From UBA817 sp049889215 (GTDB lineage: Bacteria; Margulisbacteria; Marinamargulisbacteria; UBA817): a stretch of DNA of 64,000 bases. The notes under the pieces were generated by a model. That model was given only the letters and a program-made list of their open reading frames with translations, was not told the origin of the DNA and ran no database searches. The position numbers and the translations under genes are program-made. Of the stretch, positions 9,358 through 17,567 are shown piece by piece. The stretch spans positions 102,273-166,272 of the forward strand of contig JBMHDV010000027.1 of assembly GCA_049889215.1 (NCBI GenBank), written 5' to 3'. Each line of letters starts with the position of its first letter. Positions within the stretch are counted from its first letter, which is position 1.

Positions 9358-9386
9358 TTGCATTTTTCTTAACAGTTCGATAGATT
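9358..9386 (+). promoter_or_regulatory. promoter of trxA
   Basis: TTGCAT (9358-9363) and TAGATT (9381-9386) are 17 bases apart, just after the dgt stop. The expected transcript start near 9393 puts the AGGAGG Shine-Dalgarno at the very 5' end of the mRNA. Confidence 0.55.
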
Positions 9387-9403
9387 AAATTCAGGAGGAA
9401 ATT

Positions 9404-9730
9404 ATGTCAGTAACAGTAGCAACAGATGAAAATTTTAAAAATGAAGTTCTAGAAAGCGACCGTCCAGCTTTGGTTGATTTTTGGGCAGAGTGGTGCGGGC
9501 CTTGTCGTATGATGGCGCCTGTCATTGAAACAATTTCAGAAAAGTACAACGATAAGTTAAAGGTATTAAAGCTTGATGCGGACAACAACCAGCAGTCAGC
9601 TGCAGATTACCAAATCACTGGGTTACCATGCTGTGTTGTGTTTAAAGGTGGCGAAGAGATTGCACGAATTGTTGGCTTTCGAAGCGAAGATGCAATTGTT
9701 GAAGAATTAAAAAAGCACATCGACCTATAA
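9404..9730 (+). CDS. trxA: thioredoxin
   Basis: The 108-residue protein is a canonical thioredoxin with active site WCGPC (FWAEWCGPCRMM), cis-Pro region ITGLPCCVVFKGGEE and normal length. The CC after the cis-proline is an unusual pair of extra cysteines. AGGAGG lies six to eight bases before the ATG at 9404. It is a single-gene unit between dgt and the convergent HMG-CoA-reductase-like gene, 18 bp away. Confidence 0.96.
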   Translation: MSVTVATDENFKNEVLESDRPALVDFWAEWCGPCRMMAPVIETISEKYNDKLKVLKLDADNNQQSAADYQITGLPCCVVFKGGEEIARIVGFRSEDAIVEELKKHIDL

Positions 9731-9732
9731 AG

Positions 9733-9747
9733 AAAAAAAGGGGGGGG
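9733..9747. repeat. A7-G8 homopolymer tract between convergent stops
   Basis: Seven A followed by eight G lie between the trxA stop and the stop of the minus-strand gene. It is the only long G run noticed in this AT-rich window. It lies outside both coding regions, so a phase-variation role is not evident. Confidence 0.8.
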
Positions 9748-9748
9748 A

Positions 9749-11716
9749 CTATGTTGATCTACTTAGTTCAATTACTTTATTGAGTGCACGCGTAATAGCT
9801 GCTAAGCACGCTTTTTCATCCAATTGATTTACTTTACCAGTTGCATTGCCATCAATAGGAATGCCCATCTCTTCACGTGCAATACGCACACTGTCCAATG
9901 CATTTACTACACGGCCAACAGCTGTTCTAGCAGAGGCCATTGGAAATCCAGATCGTATGATCACCTTATGGTTAAAGTGTTCAATAACAATAAATGGACG
10001 TGCATGTCCGTTGTTGTTTTCAGTAGCGGCAAATAAAAATGAGGCAATATTACCTCGACTATCTTGGCCAGTCGCAAGATCATTACCAATCATCCCCTCT
10101 AAAGCCGCTATATTTATTTCATTTGCAAGATACGAGTCATTAATAGAATCTTTCGATAATTTTACAATGTCAGGTAAATTTAGACCCAGAGAGGTGAATT
10201 TATTAGCGTCTATCGTTGCATTAAATGTAGGGCCTCGATCAGTATGGTAATTTGATAAGATTCCCCCCTTTGCTTCCCAACCTGTTTTAGGAGTCATTTT
10301 GTTCATTATTTGGCGACAAAGTTCTGCATAGGCATTGGCACGATTAGCCCCTTGAGTTTCTCCGACATGCAATCGAACATTTTGTCGAACGGTTGAGTTG
10401 CCCAATTGAACAACATCATGTCCATTTTGAATGATTAAGGAATGCCCAAGTCGTTTTTCAAGGCGGTTTAATGTATTATCTTCATTTTTTTCATCAGTAG
10501 CCATAATTTTTTTGTTTTGTTCAGCTAAAAATAACGGGTCATTTAACATAGAAATAAAACGATCGGTTGATTGTTTCCTTTTATTTATTTGCCTATAAAA
10601 AATTTGGGCAATAATTTCTGGAGTTTTTGTTTCTATTGTAATATCACAATGATTTAATAACGTTACTGCGTTTGAGCCCTGCATATCAAACAGGCCAGAG
10701 ACCACAATCGAATGGCCCGCCACAGAGAATGAGTTCAATGGTATATTAACATTTGTAACATAGTTTTCGACTAGGGATGCCATTGTCGCATTGCTAGTAC
10801 CGTCCACATCTTGTGGAACATCAAGTCGTACAATATCACCTGTTCCTGCATTATGGTGATCCATATGATGAGCTCGGTTTCCTTTAAAAAAGATGGATCG
10901 AAGTGCAGCAAGATTTTGCAAAATTGCTAAGACCCCAGTGGATTTTGCAAATAGGGTTGGATCCTTTGTGTTTTCTTTTCCAAAGATCGCCACCGCATCT
11001 TCAGTAAGCTTTTCATCGCATTTGTTCAAAGAATAAGTATCAAGAATCGGGCTTTTAATTCGGCCAATCAGCGTAGTTGAATTATAACAGATTTCCCAGT
11101 GAACTAATGGACCGTATTGGGGGCGATTCGATTTAAAATCAATGCCAGAATCAATGGCATGACTTAATAATATGGCCGTGGCTTTTATTGCATTTGATGG
11201 AATTAAAGCATCCAAATACGGAAATGTCGCATTGATAATACCTTTATTATTCGTAATTGCTCGTAATGGGTCTTTTCGTGCAGCATTATAAATATCATAA
11301 ATTCCTTCAGCCATTTTATGACCAGATACCTCATCTTTTTGTAATCGGTTAAATGGGATGACACATTCAATCATTAATGTATTTTTAACCTTTTTAATAT
11401 TTAGAGTTTCGACCAATTTTCCCATTCCAGTAGCCCCAGCAATAACGGATGCTTCCTCTTGTTTTAATGGGTAAAAACTTTGATTAAAAATTGCACTAGG
11501 TAGTTGGACAACCCCTAAAGGTATTTTAGCTATATTTTTTTCTGCCATTGGTTCAACATGATTGGGTAAGCCAAATAATTCCCGGCGCTCACAAACAGTC
11601 ATTTGATGTAATTTCGGCTGTTGACCTGTTTGAATGGCTCTGTAATTTTGTCGTAATAAGCCATGACGCTGCTGTTTTCGTGTGAACAATGTTAAGGACG
11701 GGATTAATCGATGCAT
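9749..11716 (-). CDS. hydroxymethylglutaryl-CoA-reductase-like protein with rearranged domains
   Basis: The 655-residue protein is recognisably related to HMG-CoA reductase, which reduces HMG-CoA to mevalonate, but is much longer than class II enzymes (about 430). The N-terminal half has class II blocks: EEASVIAG (87-94, catalytic Glu), DPLRAITNNKGI (149-160, catalytic Lys), LQNLAALRS (266-274) and HHMDHH (283-288, candidate catalytic His). By eye the class II Asp of GND is Ala here (SNA). The C-terminal half has class I-like blocks: GETQGANRANAYAE (452-465, cofactor region), ILSNYHTDRGP (486-496) and ATGQDSRGN (548-556). The NAD-domain-like part therefore follows, rather than interrupts, the catalytic blocks. 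It lies 29 bp downstream of rpe on the same strand. Activity is uncertain. Confidence 0.65.
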   Translation of the reverse strand: MHRLIPSLTLFTRKQQRHGLLRQNYRAIQTGQQPKLHQMTVCERRELFGLPNHVEPMAEKNIAKIPLGVVQLPSAIFNQSFYPLKQEEASVIAGATGMGKLVETLNIKKVKNTLMIECVIPFNRLQKDEVSGHKMAEGIYDIYNAARKDPLRAITNNKGIINATFPYLDALIPSNAIKATAILLSHAIDSGIDFKSNRPQYGPLVHWEICYNSTTLIGRIKSPILDTYSLNKCDEKLTEDAVAIFGKENTKDPTLFAKSTGVLAILQNLAALRSIFFKGNRAHHMDHHNAGTGDIVRLDVPQDVDGTSNATMASLVENYVTNVNIPLNSFSVAGHSIVVSGLFDMQGSNAVTLLNHCDITIETKTPEIIAQIFYRQINKRKQSTDRFISMLNDPLFLAEQNKKIMATDEKNEDNTLNRLEKRLGHSLIIQNGHDVVQLGNSTVRQNVRLHVGETQGANRANAYAELCRQIMNKMTPKTGWEAKGGILSNYHTDRGPTFNATIDANKFTSLGLNLPDIVKLSKDSINDSYLANEINIAALEGMIGNDLATGQDSRGNIASFLFAATENNNGHARPFIVIEHFNHKVIIRSGFPMASARTAVGRVVNALDSVRIAREEMGIPIDGNATGKVNQLDEKACLAAITRALNKVIELSRST

Positions 11717-11745
11717 GAATAAACGGTGAAACAGCCTCTAATTGA

Positions 11746-12453
11746 TTATTGTTTTAATGCGGCTACCGCTGTTTTGTAATTTGGGCTTGCAAATAAATAT
11801 GAGGCAGAAATCAATACAGTGGCACCCGCCTGGATTAATTGATGAGCATTGGTGTCATTAACTCCACCATCCACTTTTATTTCTCCAGAAAAGTGACGTC
11901 GAACCTGTGCAACACGATCCACGGCATCTTGAATAAACGACTGACCAGAAAAACCAGGGTGAACACTCATAATAAGCACACTATCTACATTTGGTAATAT
12001 AGGAAGCAATACATCAGTATTTGTATTTGGGTTAATCGTAATTCCAGGCTTTATCCCTTTTGAATTTAAATATGAGATATCGTTTTGCAAACGATCATAG
12101 TCAACATGTTGTACTGTTCGTGATTGATCTAAAATTGAGTCATGTTTAACTGCAGCTGTATCGTAAGCTTCAATATGGAAACAAATTTCATTAACATCGC
12201 ATTGAATGTATGCATCAAAAAACATCCATGGAGCGTCAATCATTAAATGAGCATCCAGTGGAAGATTTGTAATACCTCTAATGGGTTTGATTACAGGAGG
12301 TCCAAATGACAAGCTTGGTGCCATATGGTTATCCATGACATCCAAATGTAATGAATCAACACCAGCTGACTCAACTTTTGCAATATCATCGCCTAGGGTT
12401 AAGAAATTTGCGGATAAAATACTCGCTGAAACTTTTATGTTATCATTGCCCAT
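11746..12453 (-). CDS. rpe: ribulose-phosphate 3-epimerase
   Basis: The 235-residue TIM-barrel protein shows the Rpe series: SASILSANF, HLDVMDNHMAPSLSFGPPV (metal and catalytic Asp region), DAHLMI, MSVHPGFSGQSF and IKVDGGVN. It interconverts ribulose-5-P and xylulose-5-P in the pentose phosphate pathway. Family members usually have VMDGHFVPN and VNPGFGGQ, so this copy is slightly divergent. Its ATG abuts the ATG of the divergent merR-like gene. A TATAGT box seven bases upstream of the start lies inside that other gene. Confidence 0.9.
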   Translation of the reverse strand: MGNDNIKVSASILSANFLTLGDDIAKVESAGVDSLHLDVMDNHMAPSLSFGPPVIKPIRGITNLPLDAHLMIDAPWMFFDAYIQCDVNEICFHIEAYDTAAVKHDSILDQSRTVQHVDYDRLQNDISYLNSKGIKPGITINPNTNTDVLLPILPNVDSVLIMSVHPGFSGQSFIQDAVDRVAQVRRHFSGEIKVDGGVNDTNAHQLIQAGATVLISASYLFASPNYKTAVAALKQ

Positions 12454-12466
12454 ATGGAAAACTATA
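12441..12466. promoter_or_regulatory. two divergent -10 boxes flanking abutting start codons
   Basis: TATCAT at 12441-12446 precedes the plus-strand ATG (12454) by seven bases, and TATAGT (minus strand, 12466-12461) precedes the minus-strand ATG (12453) by seven bases. Each lies inside the other gene's first codons. No convincing -35 boxes were found. Both genes would then be leaderless. Confidence 0.45.
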
Positions 12467-13431
12467 AGATGGAATCTAAAAAAGATCTAGAGCTTGAAAG
12501 CTCAGTTTTCAAAATGAATGAAATTACAAAAAAATTTAAACTTACACCACGAACCATACGGTATTACGAATCAGAAGGACTTTTAGGGGAAGTAACCCGT
12601 AGCATTGGCTATACTCGTTATTTTAGCGAGGAAGCAGTTAATCGACTAAAAGAGGTTATTCGCCTAAAAAGAAAAGGGTTAAAAATAGCTGAAATAAAAG
12701 CAATGTTTGATGAGAAGTATCCCTCAAAAAAAGTTAAACAAATAAGTCAACTTTGCATTAGCGATGTTTTTTTATCAAAGGACGATATCTCAAAATGTGT
12801 TCAACATAATATCTTAGTAAGGGAATCAACAATTAAAATTAAAAAGTTGAAATTAAATTACCTAGATTGGAAAAAGTTAAGTTTTTGTGAGTATGAACAA
12901 CCATTTGATATCGTGTCTAAACCAGTTGAGTCAACGCCATCTTTACACATCGGGCTTCCTCATTTTGACCGCTGGCTAGGCAATGCAAATCGCAGTATTG
13001 TGAAACATCTTTTCGCTCAGATAAATACAGTTAAAATTAATCAGAATTGGGTTGATCTAATGATCCAAGGGGCCTGTGAATGGTGTATTTACCCTGCAAA
13101 AATTTTGGTGAAAGATCCATTTATAAATGAGGTTGATCAACCGTATTTAATTAAAGTTAGATATGCAAAAGAAGAAACGCACCATATTGTTTTTGAAAAG
13201 GATTTATTTGATACTCTTGAACGGCAATTTAAAGCGTATTCAAAGCAAAGAGAAAGATTATTAAACCATGTCACCCTCTCAATATTTCCACAACATCCAA
13301 ATGTAAAAAAATTTAATTCTTTTATTCAAAAGATGGTCCCTCATAAGGAGCTGTTGACCATAGAAGATTTGTCACCAGTCTACTTAAAAAGTTTGAAAGA
13401 TGAATGTGGTATTCTTCTATCGTTTGTTTAA
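12454..13431 (+). CDS. MerR-family transcriptional regulator with long unrecognised C-terminal domain
   Basis: Residues about 21-90 form a MerR winged-helix domain: TPRTIRYYESEGLLG, then GYTRYFSEEAVNRLKEV and a basic coiled region. The remaining 230 residues are much longer than the usual MerR dimerisation helix and effector part, and I do not recognise them; they contain three or four cysteines, including ACEWCIYP. The translation may start at the ATG at 12454, or at 12514 just before the DNA-binding domain; no Shine-Dalgarno supports either. It is divergent from rpe and the HMG-CoA-reductase-like gene and may regulate them. The 3' end overlaps pepP by 15 bp. Confidence 0.75.
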   Translation: MENYKMESKKDLELESSVFKMNEITKKFKLTPRTIRYYESEGLLGEVTRSIGYTRYFSEEAVNRLKEVIRLKRKGLKIAEIKAMFDEKYPSKKVKQISQLCISDVFLSKDDISKCVQHNILVRESTIKIKKLKLNYLDWKKLSFCEYEQPFDIVSKPVESTPSLHIGLPHFDRWLGNANRSIVKHLFAQINTVKINQNWVDLMIQGACEWCIYPAKILVKDPFINEVDQPYLIKVRYAKEETHHIVFEKDLFDTLERQFKAYSKQRERLLNHVTLSIFPQHPNVKKFNSFIQKMVPHKELLTIEDLSPVYLKSLKDECGILLSFV

Positions 13432-14754
13432 GTAATTTTCAATGTTTTCCCAAGATTTTGGAATATCATGGGTTAAATTTTCACTTCCAGTTGCTGTCAG
13501 GCGCAGGTTGTCTTCAATTCGAATTCCTAGAGACTGAGATTCTCCATTAAGTTCAAAAAAACCATATAAGCCTGGCTCAATCGTAATCACATTATTTTCA
13601 ACAAGTGCTTGGGAACGATAGGCGCGGTTTGAGTCTCCATCATGGACTTGAATTCCTAAAAAGTGACCAATATTGTGGGGCTGCTGTTTATAATCTCGCT
13701 TGTATGTTCCGCCACGTGAATGGAATTTAGTTTCCAACAAATGGTCAAGAGTTGACCATGCAAACTCATTCAACTCATTAAAACTGACTCCGGGTCGAAC
13801 CATATCGATGGTTTTTAGTTGAGTTTCTAAAACAATATCCATAAGGTGTTTTTGTAAATCGGTAAATTTTCCAATTGCTGGGATCGTTCGCGATACATCA
13901 CTGCAAATACTTTGCCAGCGCAGTCCAAAGTCCATTAAAATCAAATCATTTTTTTGAATGGGAGAGCTATTATTGGTGTAATGCAATATACATGCATTTT
14001 CATTTTTAGCTACAATAGGAGAAAACCCAAGGCCAAACTCACTTTCTTTTAAAAGTTCACCAATTAAGTGTCCAGTTAACGTTGTTTCGGAGTTATAGGG
14101 GATCCCTGATAGTACATTGGCAAAGGCATTGGCTGTTTTTTGTGCTGCAGTATAAAAACATTCAATGGTTGTAGAGTCATGAATTAGTCGTTGCTTCCAA
14201 GATAATTCAGATACATCGTGAAATGTAATTTTATCCTTAAGTTTCCGCTTTAATGATTGACGTAAACGATAGGCCTCATCTTTGATAGCGCTCCTTTTAT
14301 ACCGTTGCTGCATCATGTGGCAGCATGACTCTAAGCGTAAACGTTCAAGTAAAAACGGTTGGAGTTCAGCCATAGAGTGGCAGTGATGAATATTAAGTTG
14401 TTTAAAAAATTCTTCAGATTTTGCATGATTAACAGCAAAATAATCACCATCCCAAAATACGGTATTTTCAGAATATTCTGGCAAAAAAATGTGATGTTCA
14501 TTACGTTTTGGGTCCAACACAAGCGCAATGCCGGTTTGGTTAACACCGGTAAGGTACAGTAAAAAACTATCTTGATACACTGGTTGGTAGCAGTGAGCCC
14601 ATGGATATACTTGGTTGGGCCCAAGCGATGGTGCCATAATTACAATTGGCCCATCACATTGTGACATTAGCCATTCACGACGCTGGTAATTTCGTTTAGA
14701 AATGGTGTGAATATCCAAGTCATCATTGATAAATAGAGGCGCTTGAGGAAACAT
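13417..14754 (-). CDS. pepP: Xaa-Pro aminopeptidase (M24B)
   Basis: The 445-residue protein has the aminopeptidase P N-terminal domain (about 1-150) and a pita-bread M24 catalytic domain. The dinuclear metal ligands are visible: Asp in LMDFGLRW, Asp in CSDVSRTI, His in HNIGHFLGIQVHD, Glu in ITIEPGLYG and Glu in IRIEDNL. It removes N-terminal residues ahead of proline. Length matches PepP. Its promoter has an extended -10 six bases before the ATG. The 3' end overlaps the convergent merR-like gene. Confidence 0.94.
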   Translation of the reverse strand: MFPQAPLFINDDLDIHTISKRNYQRREWLMSQCDGPIVIMAPSLGPNQVYPWAHCYQPVYQDSFLLYLTGVNQTGIALVLDPKRNEHHIFLPEYSENTVFWDGDYFAVNHAKSEEFFKQLNIHHCHSMAELQPFLLERLRLESCCHMMQQRYKRSAIKDEAYRLRQSLKRKLKDKITFHDVSELSWKQRLIHDSTTIECFYTAAQKTANAFANVLSGIPYNSETTLTGHLIGELLKESEFGLGFSPIVAKNENACILHYTNNSSPIQKNDLILMDFGLRWQSICSDVSRTIPAIGKFTDLQKHLMDIVLETQLKTIDMVRPGVSFNELNEFAWSTLDHLLETKFHSRGGTYKRDYKQQPHNIGHFLGIQVHDGDSNRAYRSQALVENNVITIEPGLYGFFELNGESQSLGIRIEDNLRLTATGSENLTHDIPKSWENIENYLNKR

Positions 14755-14760
14755 ATCCTT

Positions 14761-14769
14761 AGTATACCA
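14761..14769 (-). promoter_or_regulatory. extended -10 promoter of pepP
   Basis: On the minus strand TGGTATACT is an extended -10 element (TGn plus TATACT), ending six bases before the ATG at 14754. This spacing predicts a leaderless transcript. Confidence 0.6.
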
Positions 14770-14810
14770 AAACTAGTACCCCCATTTTATAAATGGTGCT
14801 TATTTGTTAA

Positions 14811-14816
14811 TATGAT
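14811..14816 (+). promoter_or_regulatory. candidate -10 box of thyA-folA
   Basis: TATGAT (overlapping TTAATAT) lies five bases before the thyA ATG, with no Shine-Dalgarno between them. The -35 region is poor, so the call rests on position and similarity to other gene starts in the window. Confidence 0.4.
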
Positions 14817-14821
14817 TTCAT

Positions 14822-15628
14822 ATGAGAGAATACCTAAATTTAATACAACATATTTTAGATACTGGCGAAGAAAAGTCTGATCGAACAGGCACAGGGACCA
14901 TTTCAACCTTTGGCACACAAAGTCGTTATGATTTGCGCGATGGGTTTCCACTTGTAACAACCAAAAAAGTATACTTTGATAGCATGCTACGTGAATTATT
15001 ATGGTTTATTCGAGGTGCAACCAATATTAACGATAATTTAAATACAAAAATTTGGGATGCTTGGGCTGACAATGACGGTAATTTAGGACCAATTTATGGA
15101 TATCAATGGCGATTTTGGGAAAAATATGAAACTAAAGATGATGGGTCACTAAACAAATCTCATATTGATCAATTAACGCAGCTTATTGATGGCTTAAAAA
15201 ATAATCCAGATTCCAGACGCCACATTGTGACAGCTTGGAATGTTGCCGATTTAGATCGCATGGCGTTGCCACCATGCCATACCTTTTTTCAGTGTTATGC
15301 TTCTAATGGTCATCTTGACCTGCAATTGTATCAACGTTCAGCTGATGTTGCTGTTGGTGTACCATTTAACATTGCAAGTTATTCATTGTTACTCATGATG
15401 CTTGCCAAAGAATGTTCGCTTAAACCACGTTACTTTGTACACACCATTGGTGATGCTCATTTGTATTCAAATCACTTGGAAGGCGTTAAACAGCAATTAA
15501 CCCGTTCGCCAAAGCCTCGACCAGTGGTTGAAATAGCAGATAAACCATTTTTTGAATTAACCTTTGATGATTTCGAACTAAAAAATTACACACATGACGA
15601 ATTTATAAAGTTTGAGGTTGCTGTGTAA
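14822..15628 (+). CDS. thyA: thymidylate synthase ThyA
   Basis: The 268-residue protein has the ThyA landmarks: REYLNLIQHILDTG at the start, TGTGTISTFG, catalytic Cys in LPPCHTFFQ, and RSADVAVGVPFNIASY (dUMP binding). It methylates dUMP using methylene-tetrahydrofolate, which becomes dihydrofolate. Length is normal. folA begins on its stop codon (TAATG), so the recycling reductase is translationally coupled to it. Confidence 0.97.
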   Translation: MREYLNLIQHILDTGEEKSDRTGTGTISTFGTQSRYDLRDGFPLVTTKKVYFDSMLRELLWFIRGATNINDNLNTKIWDAWADNDGNLGPIYGYQWRFWEKYETKDDGSLNKSHIDQLTQLIDGLKNNPDSRRHIVTAWNVADLDRMALPPCHTFFQCYASNGHLDLQLYQRSADVAVGVPFNIASYSLLLMMLAKECSLKPRYFVHTIGDAHLYSNHLEGVKQQLTRSPKPRPVVEIADKPFFELTFDDFELKNYTHDEFIKFEVAV

Positions 15629-16134
15629 TGGCATTTGATGTTGTTGTTGCGCATGATTTAAAGCAAGGAATTGGCATAAATAATAGTCTTCCTTGGCACT
15701 GTAAGGCTGATATGGCTCATTTTAAAGCCTTAACAACAGATTTAAAAAGCAATAAGGAAAATACCGTAATTATGGGACGAAAAACATGGGAGTCCATTCC
15801 AGAAAAGTTTCGCCCATTACCAGGCAGGAAAAACATTGTTTTATCCAAGTCCCAGCCAACAATTGAGGGTGCCGTTGTGGCCTCATCGTTGGCAGATGCC
15901 CTTGAGAAGGCAGGCACTGATTCAAATGTTTTTGTTATTGGGGGTGGTCAGCTTTATCAAGAAGCCATTCAACATAACGAGTGCAATACCTTGCATGTCA
16001 CTAAAATATTCTCCACATTTGAATGTGATGCTCATTTTCCTGACTATTCCAATTTTAATTGTACATTTGCGTCCAATATCTGGGTTACGAATACAGTAAA
16101 TTGTGCATTTTTTAGATACGAAAAGAAAGTCTAA
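15628..16134 (+). CDS. folA: dihydrofolate reductase
   Basis: The 168-residue protein has the DHFR pattern: VVAHDLKQGIGINNSLPWHCKADM (read as GIGINNSLPW, with substrate Asp/Glu position in KADMAHFKALT), VIMGRKTWESIP, PLPGRKNIVLS and FVIGGGQLYQEA. It reduces dihydrofolate made by ThyA. Spacing is overlapped by one base with thyA, so they form one operon. Its 3' end overlaps the convergent minus-strand gene by 4 bp. Confidence 0.96.
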   Translation: MAFDVVVAHDLKQGIGINNSLPWHCKADMAHFKALTTDLKSNKENTVIMGRKTWESIPEKFRPLPGRKNIVLSKSQPTIEGAVVASSLADALEKAGTDSNVFVIGGGQLYQEAIQHNECNTLHVTKIFSTFECDAHFPDYSNFNCTFASNIWVTNTVNCAFFRYEKKV

Positions 16135-17555
16135 TTGGCAATTCGTTTTGCCATTCCTCTAAAAATAACTTCATGAGGCAAGTGTAAGCCATACCAATAT
16201 AACCTCCCCATGATTCCTCGTGGCCGAAAAGTAGCCTCTTGTCGCAATAGTGTTTTGCCATCCTCATTATAAATAGACCACTCCAACCAGGCTTGCCCTG
16301 GCAACTTCATTTCAGCGTAAAGCAATAACCGTTTTTCCTGTTTATTTGCTAAAATTACTCGCCAAAAATCCAATGCATCTCCAGGGTTTATTTTTGTTGC
16401 GTGTGTGCGGCCTCGACGTAATCCAACACCCCCAATGCACTTATCAATAAACCCACGAATCCGCCATAAGAAATTACCAAAATACCAGCCATTATCTCCA
16501 CCAATTGACCATAAGCGATCAATGCATGCAATCTCATCGGTTAATGGAATAATTTGAACGTTTTTTAAACACCCATAGGACGGCACTTGAATATATTTGG
16601 CCATGGTATTTGATTTTGTAATATGCCAACTATCTTTCCAACTTGAAATAACCGTATTTTCCTCGATTCGTGTAAATGTGCGCTTTAACGACGCATCAAA
16701 ATTGAGGTATTTTATGGACGGAATCAATTGTTTTATGCGGTCATCCACACAGATGCTATCAGATTTCATGCTATCAACCAAATACTTTGCTAACGAAAAG
16801 TTTGTGGACGTGACAAAATACAACCACATTGAAGATAATTTGAGTGATAATACGGGAACTGAAATAATGTATCGTTTTAATTGTCGAAATTTTGCAAATT
16901 TAAGCATCATGTCTTTAAACGTTAATGTTTCGGCACCGCCAACATCAAAAACATCATCATAGCACGCTTTTTGGTGAACAACTTTGAGTAATAATTGAAT
17001 AATATTATGAATTGAGATAGGTTGGCATCGATTATTAATCCACTTCGGCGCTACCATAACAGGTAATTTTTCAACCAAGTCTCGAATAATTTCAAATGAT
17101 GCTGATCCTGAACCAAGAATAATACTTGCCCTTAAAACTGTGGTTGGAATGTGGCTTTGTAGAAGAATATTTTCAACATTGACCCGTGATTTCAAATGCA
17201 GTGATAAATGAGCATAGTTTGCAAGACCACTGAGATAAATAATTTGCTCGCATTGCGTGGGTTTTAACAGTTTTAAAAAATTTAGTGCGAGAGTTGCTTC
17301 CATATTTTCCAGATCTTTGACTCGGTCACTCATGGCATGCACTAAAAAATAAGCAACATCAATATCCTTAGGCGCGGAGGAAAGGCCCTCTCCAGTCAAT
17401 AAATCAGCAATAATGACGTTGCAGCCTAGGTTTGTAAAGTAATCCACTCGCTCTGGCTGTCGAATTAAGCATGTAACCGTATGATTGTCTTTTAAAAGCG
17501 CTGGAATTAATCGCTTTCCAATATAGCCAGTAGCACCCGTTAATAAAACATGCAT
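16131..17555 (-). CDS. NAD(P)-binding atypical SDR with C-terminal DUF2867-type domain
   Basis: The 474-residue protein opens with an extended Rossmann motif, LLTGATGYIGKRLIPALL, and resembles NmrA/YbjT-like nucleoside-diphosphate-sugar epimerase relatives: YFLVHAMSD and ILRASIILGSGS. After about residue 300 comes a separate domain with GDNGWYFGNFLWRIRGFIDKCIGGVGLRRGR and LDFWRV (quoted in part: NGWYFGNFLWRIRG), typical of DUF2867 proteins. The substrate is unknown. It follows the neighbouring SDR gene by 12 bp on the same strand, suggesting they work together. Confidence 0.8.
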   Translation of the reverse strand: MHVLLTGATGYIGKRLIPALLKDNHTVTCLIRQPERVDYFTNLGCNVIIADLLTGEGLSSAPKDIDVAYFLVHAMSDRVKDLENMEATLALNFLKLLKPTQCEQIIYLSGLANYAHLSLHLKSRVNVENILLQSHIPTTVLRASIILGSGSASFEIIRDLVEKLPVMVAPKWINNRCQPISIHNIIQLLLKVVHQKACYDDVFDVGGAETLTFKDMMLKFAKFRQLKRYIISVPVLSLKLSSMWLYFVTSTNFSLAKYLVDSMKSDSICVDDRIKQLIPSIKYLNFDASLKRTFTRIEENTVISSWKDSWHITKSNTMAKYIQVPSYGCLKNVQIIPLTDEIACIDRLWSIGGDNGWYFGNFLWRIRGFIDKCIGGVGLRRGRTHATKINPGDALDFWRVILANKQEKRLLLYAEMKLPGQAWLEWSIYNEDGKTLLRQEATFRPRGIMGRLYWYGLHLPHEVIFRGMAKRIAN

Positions 17556-17567
17556 AATAACACGGCC

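Noticed and set aside
9846..10250. 134-codon plus-strand reading frame
   Set aside because: It is antisense to the HMG-CoA-reductase-like gene, whose frame shows recognisable family motifs here; no promoter or Shine-Dalgarno fits.
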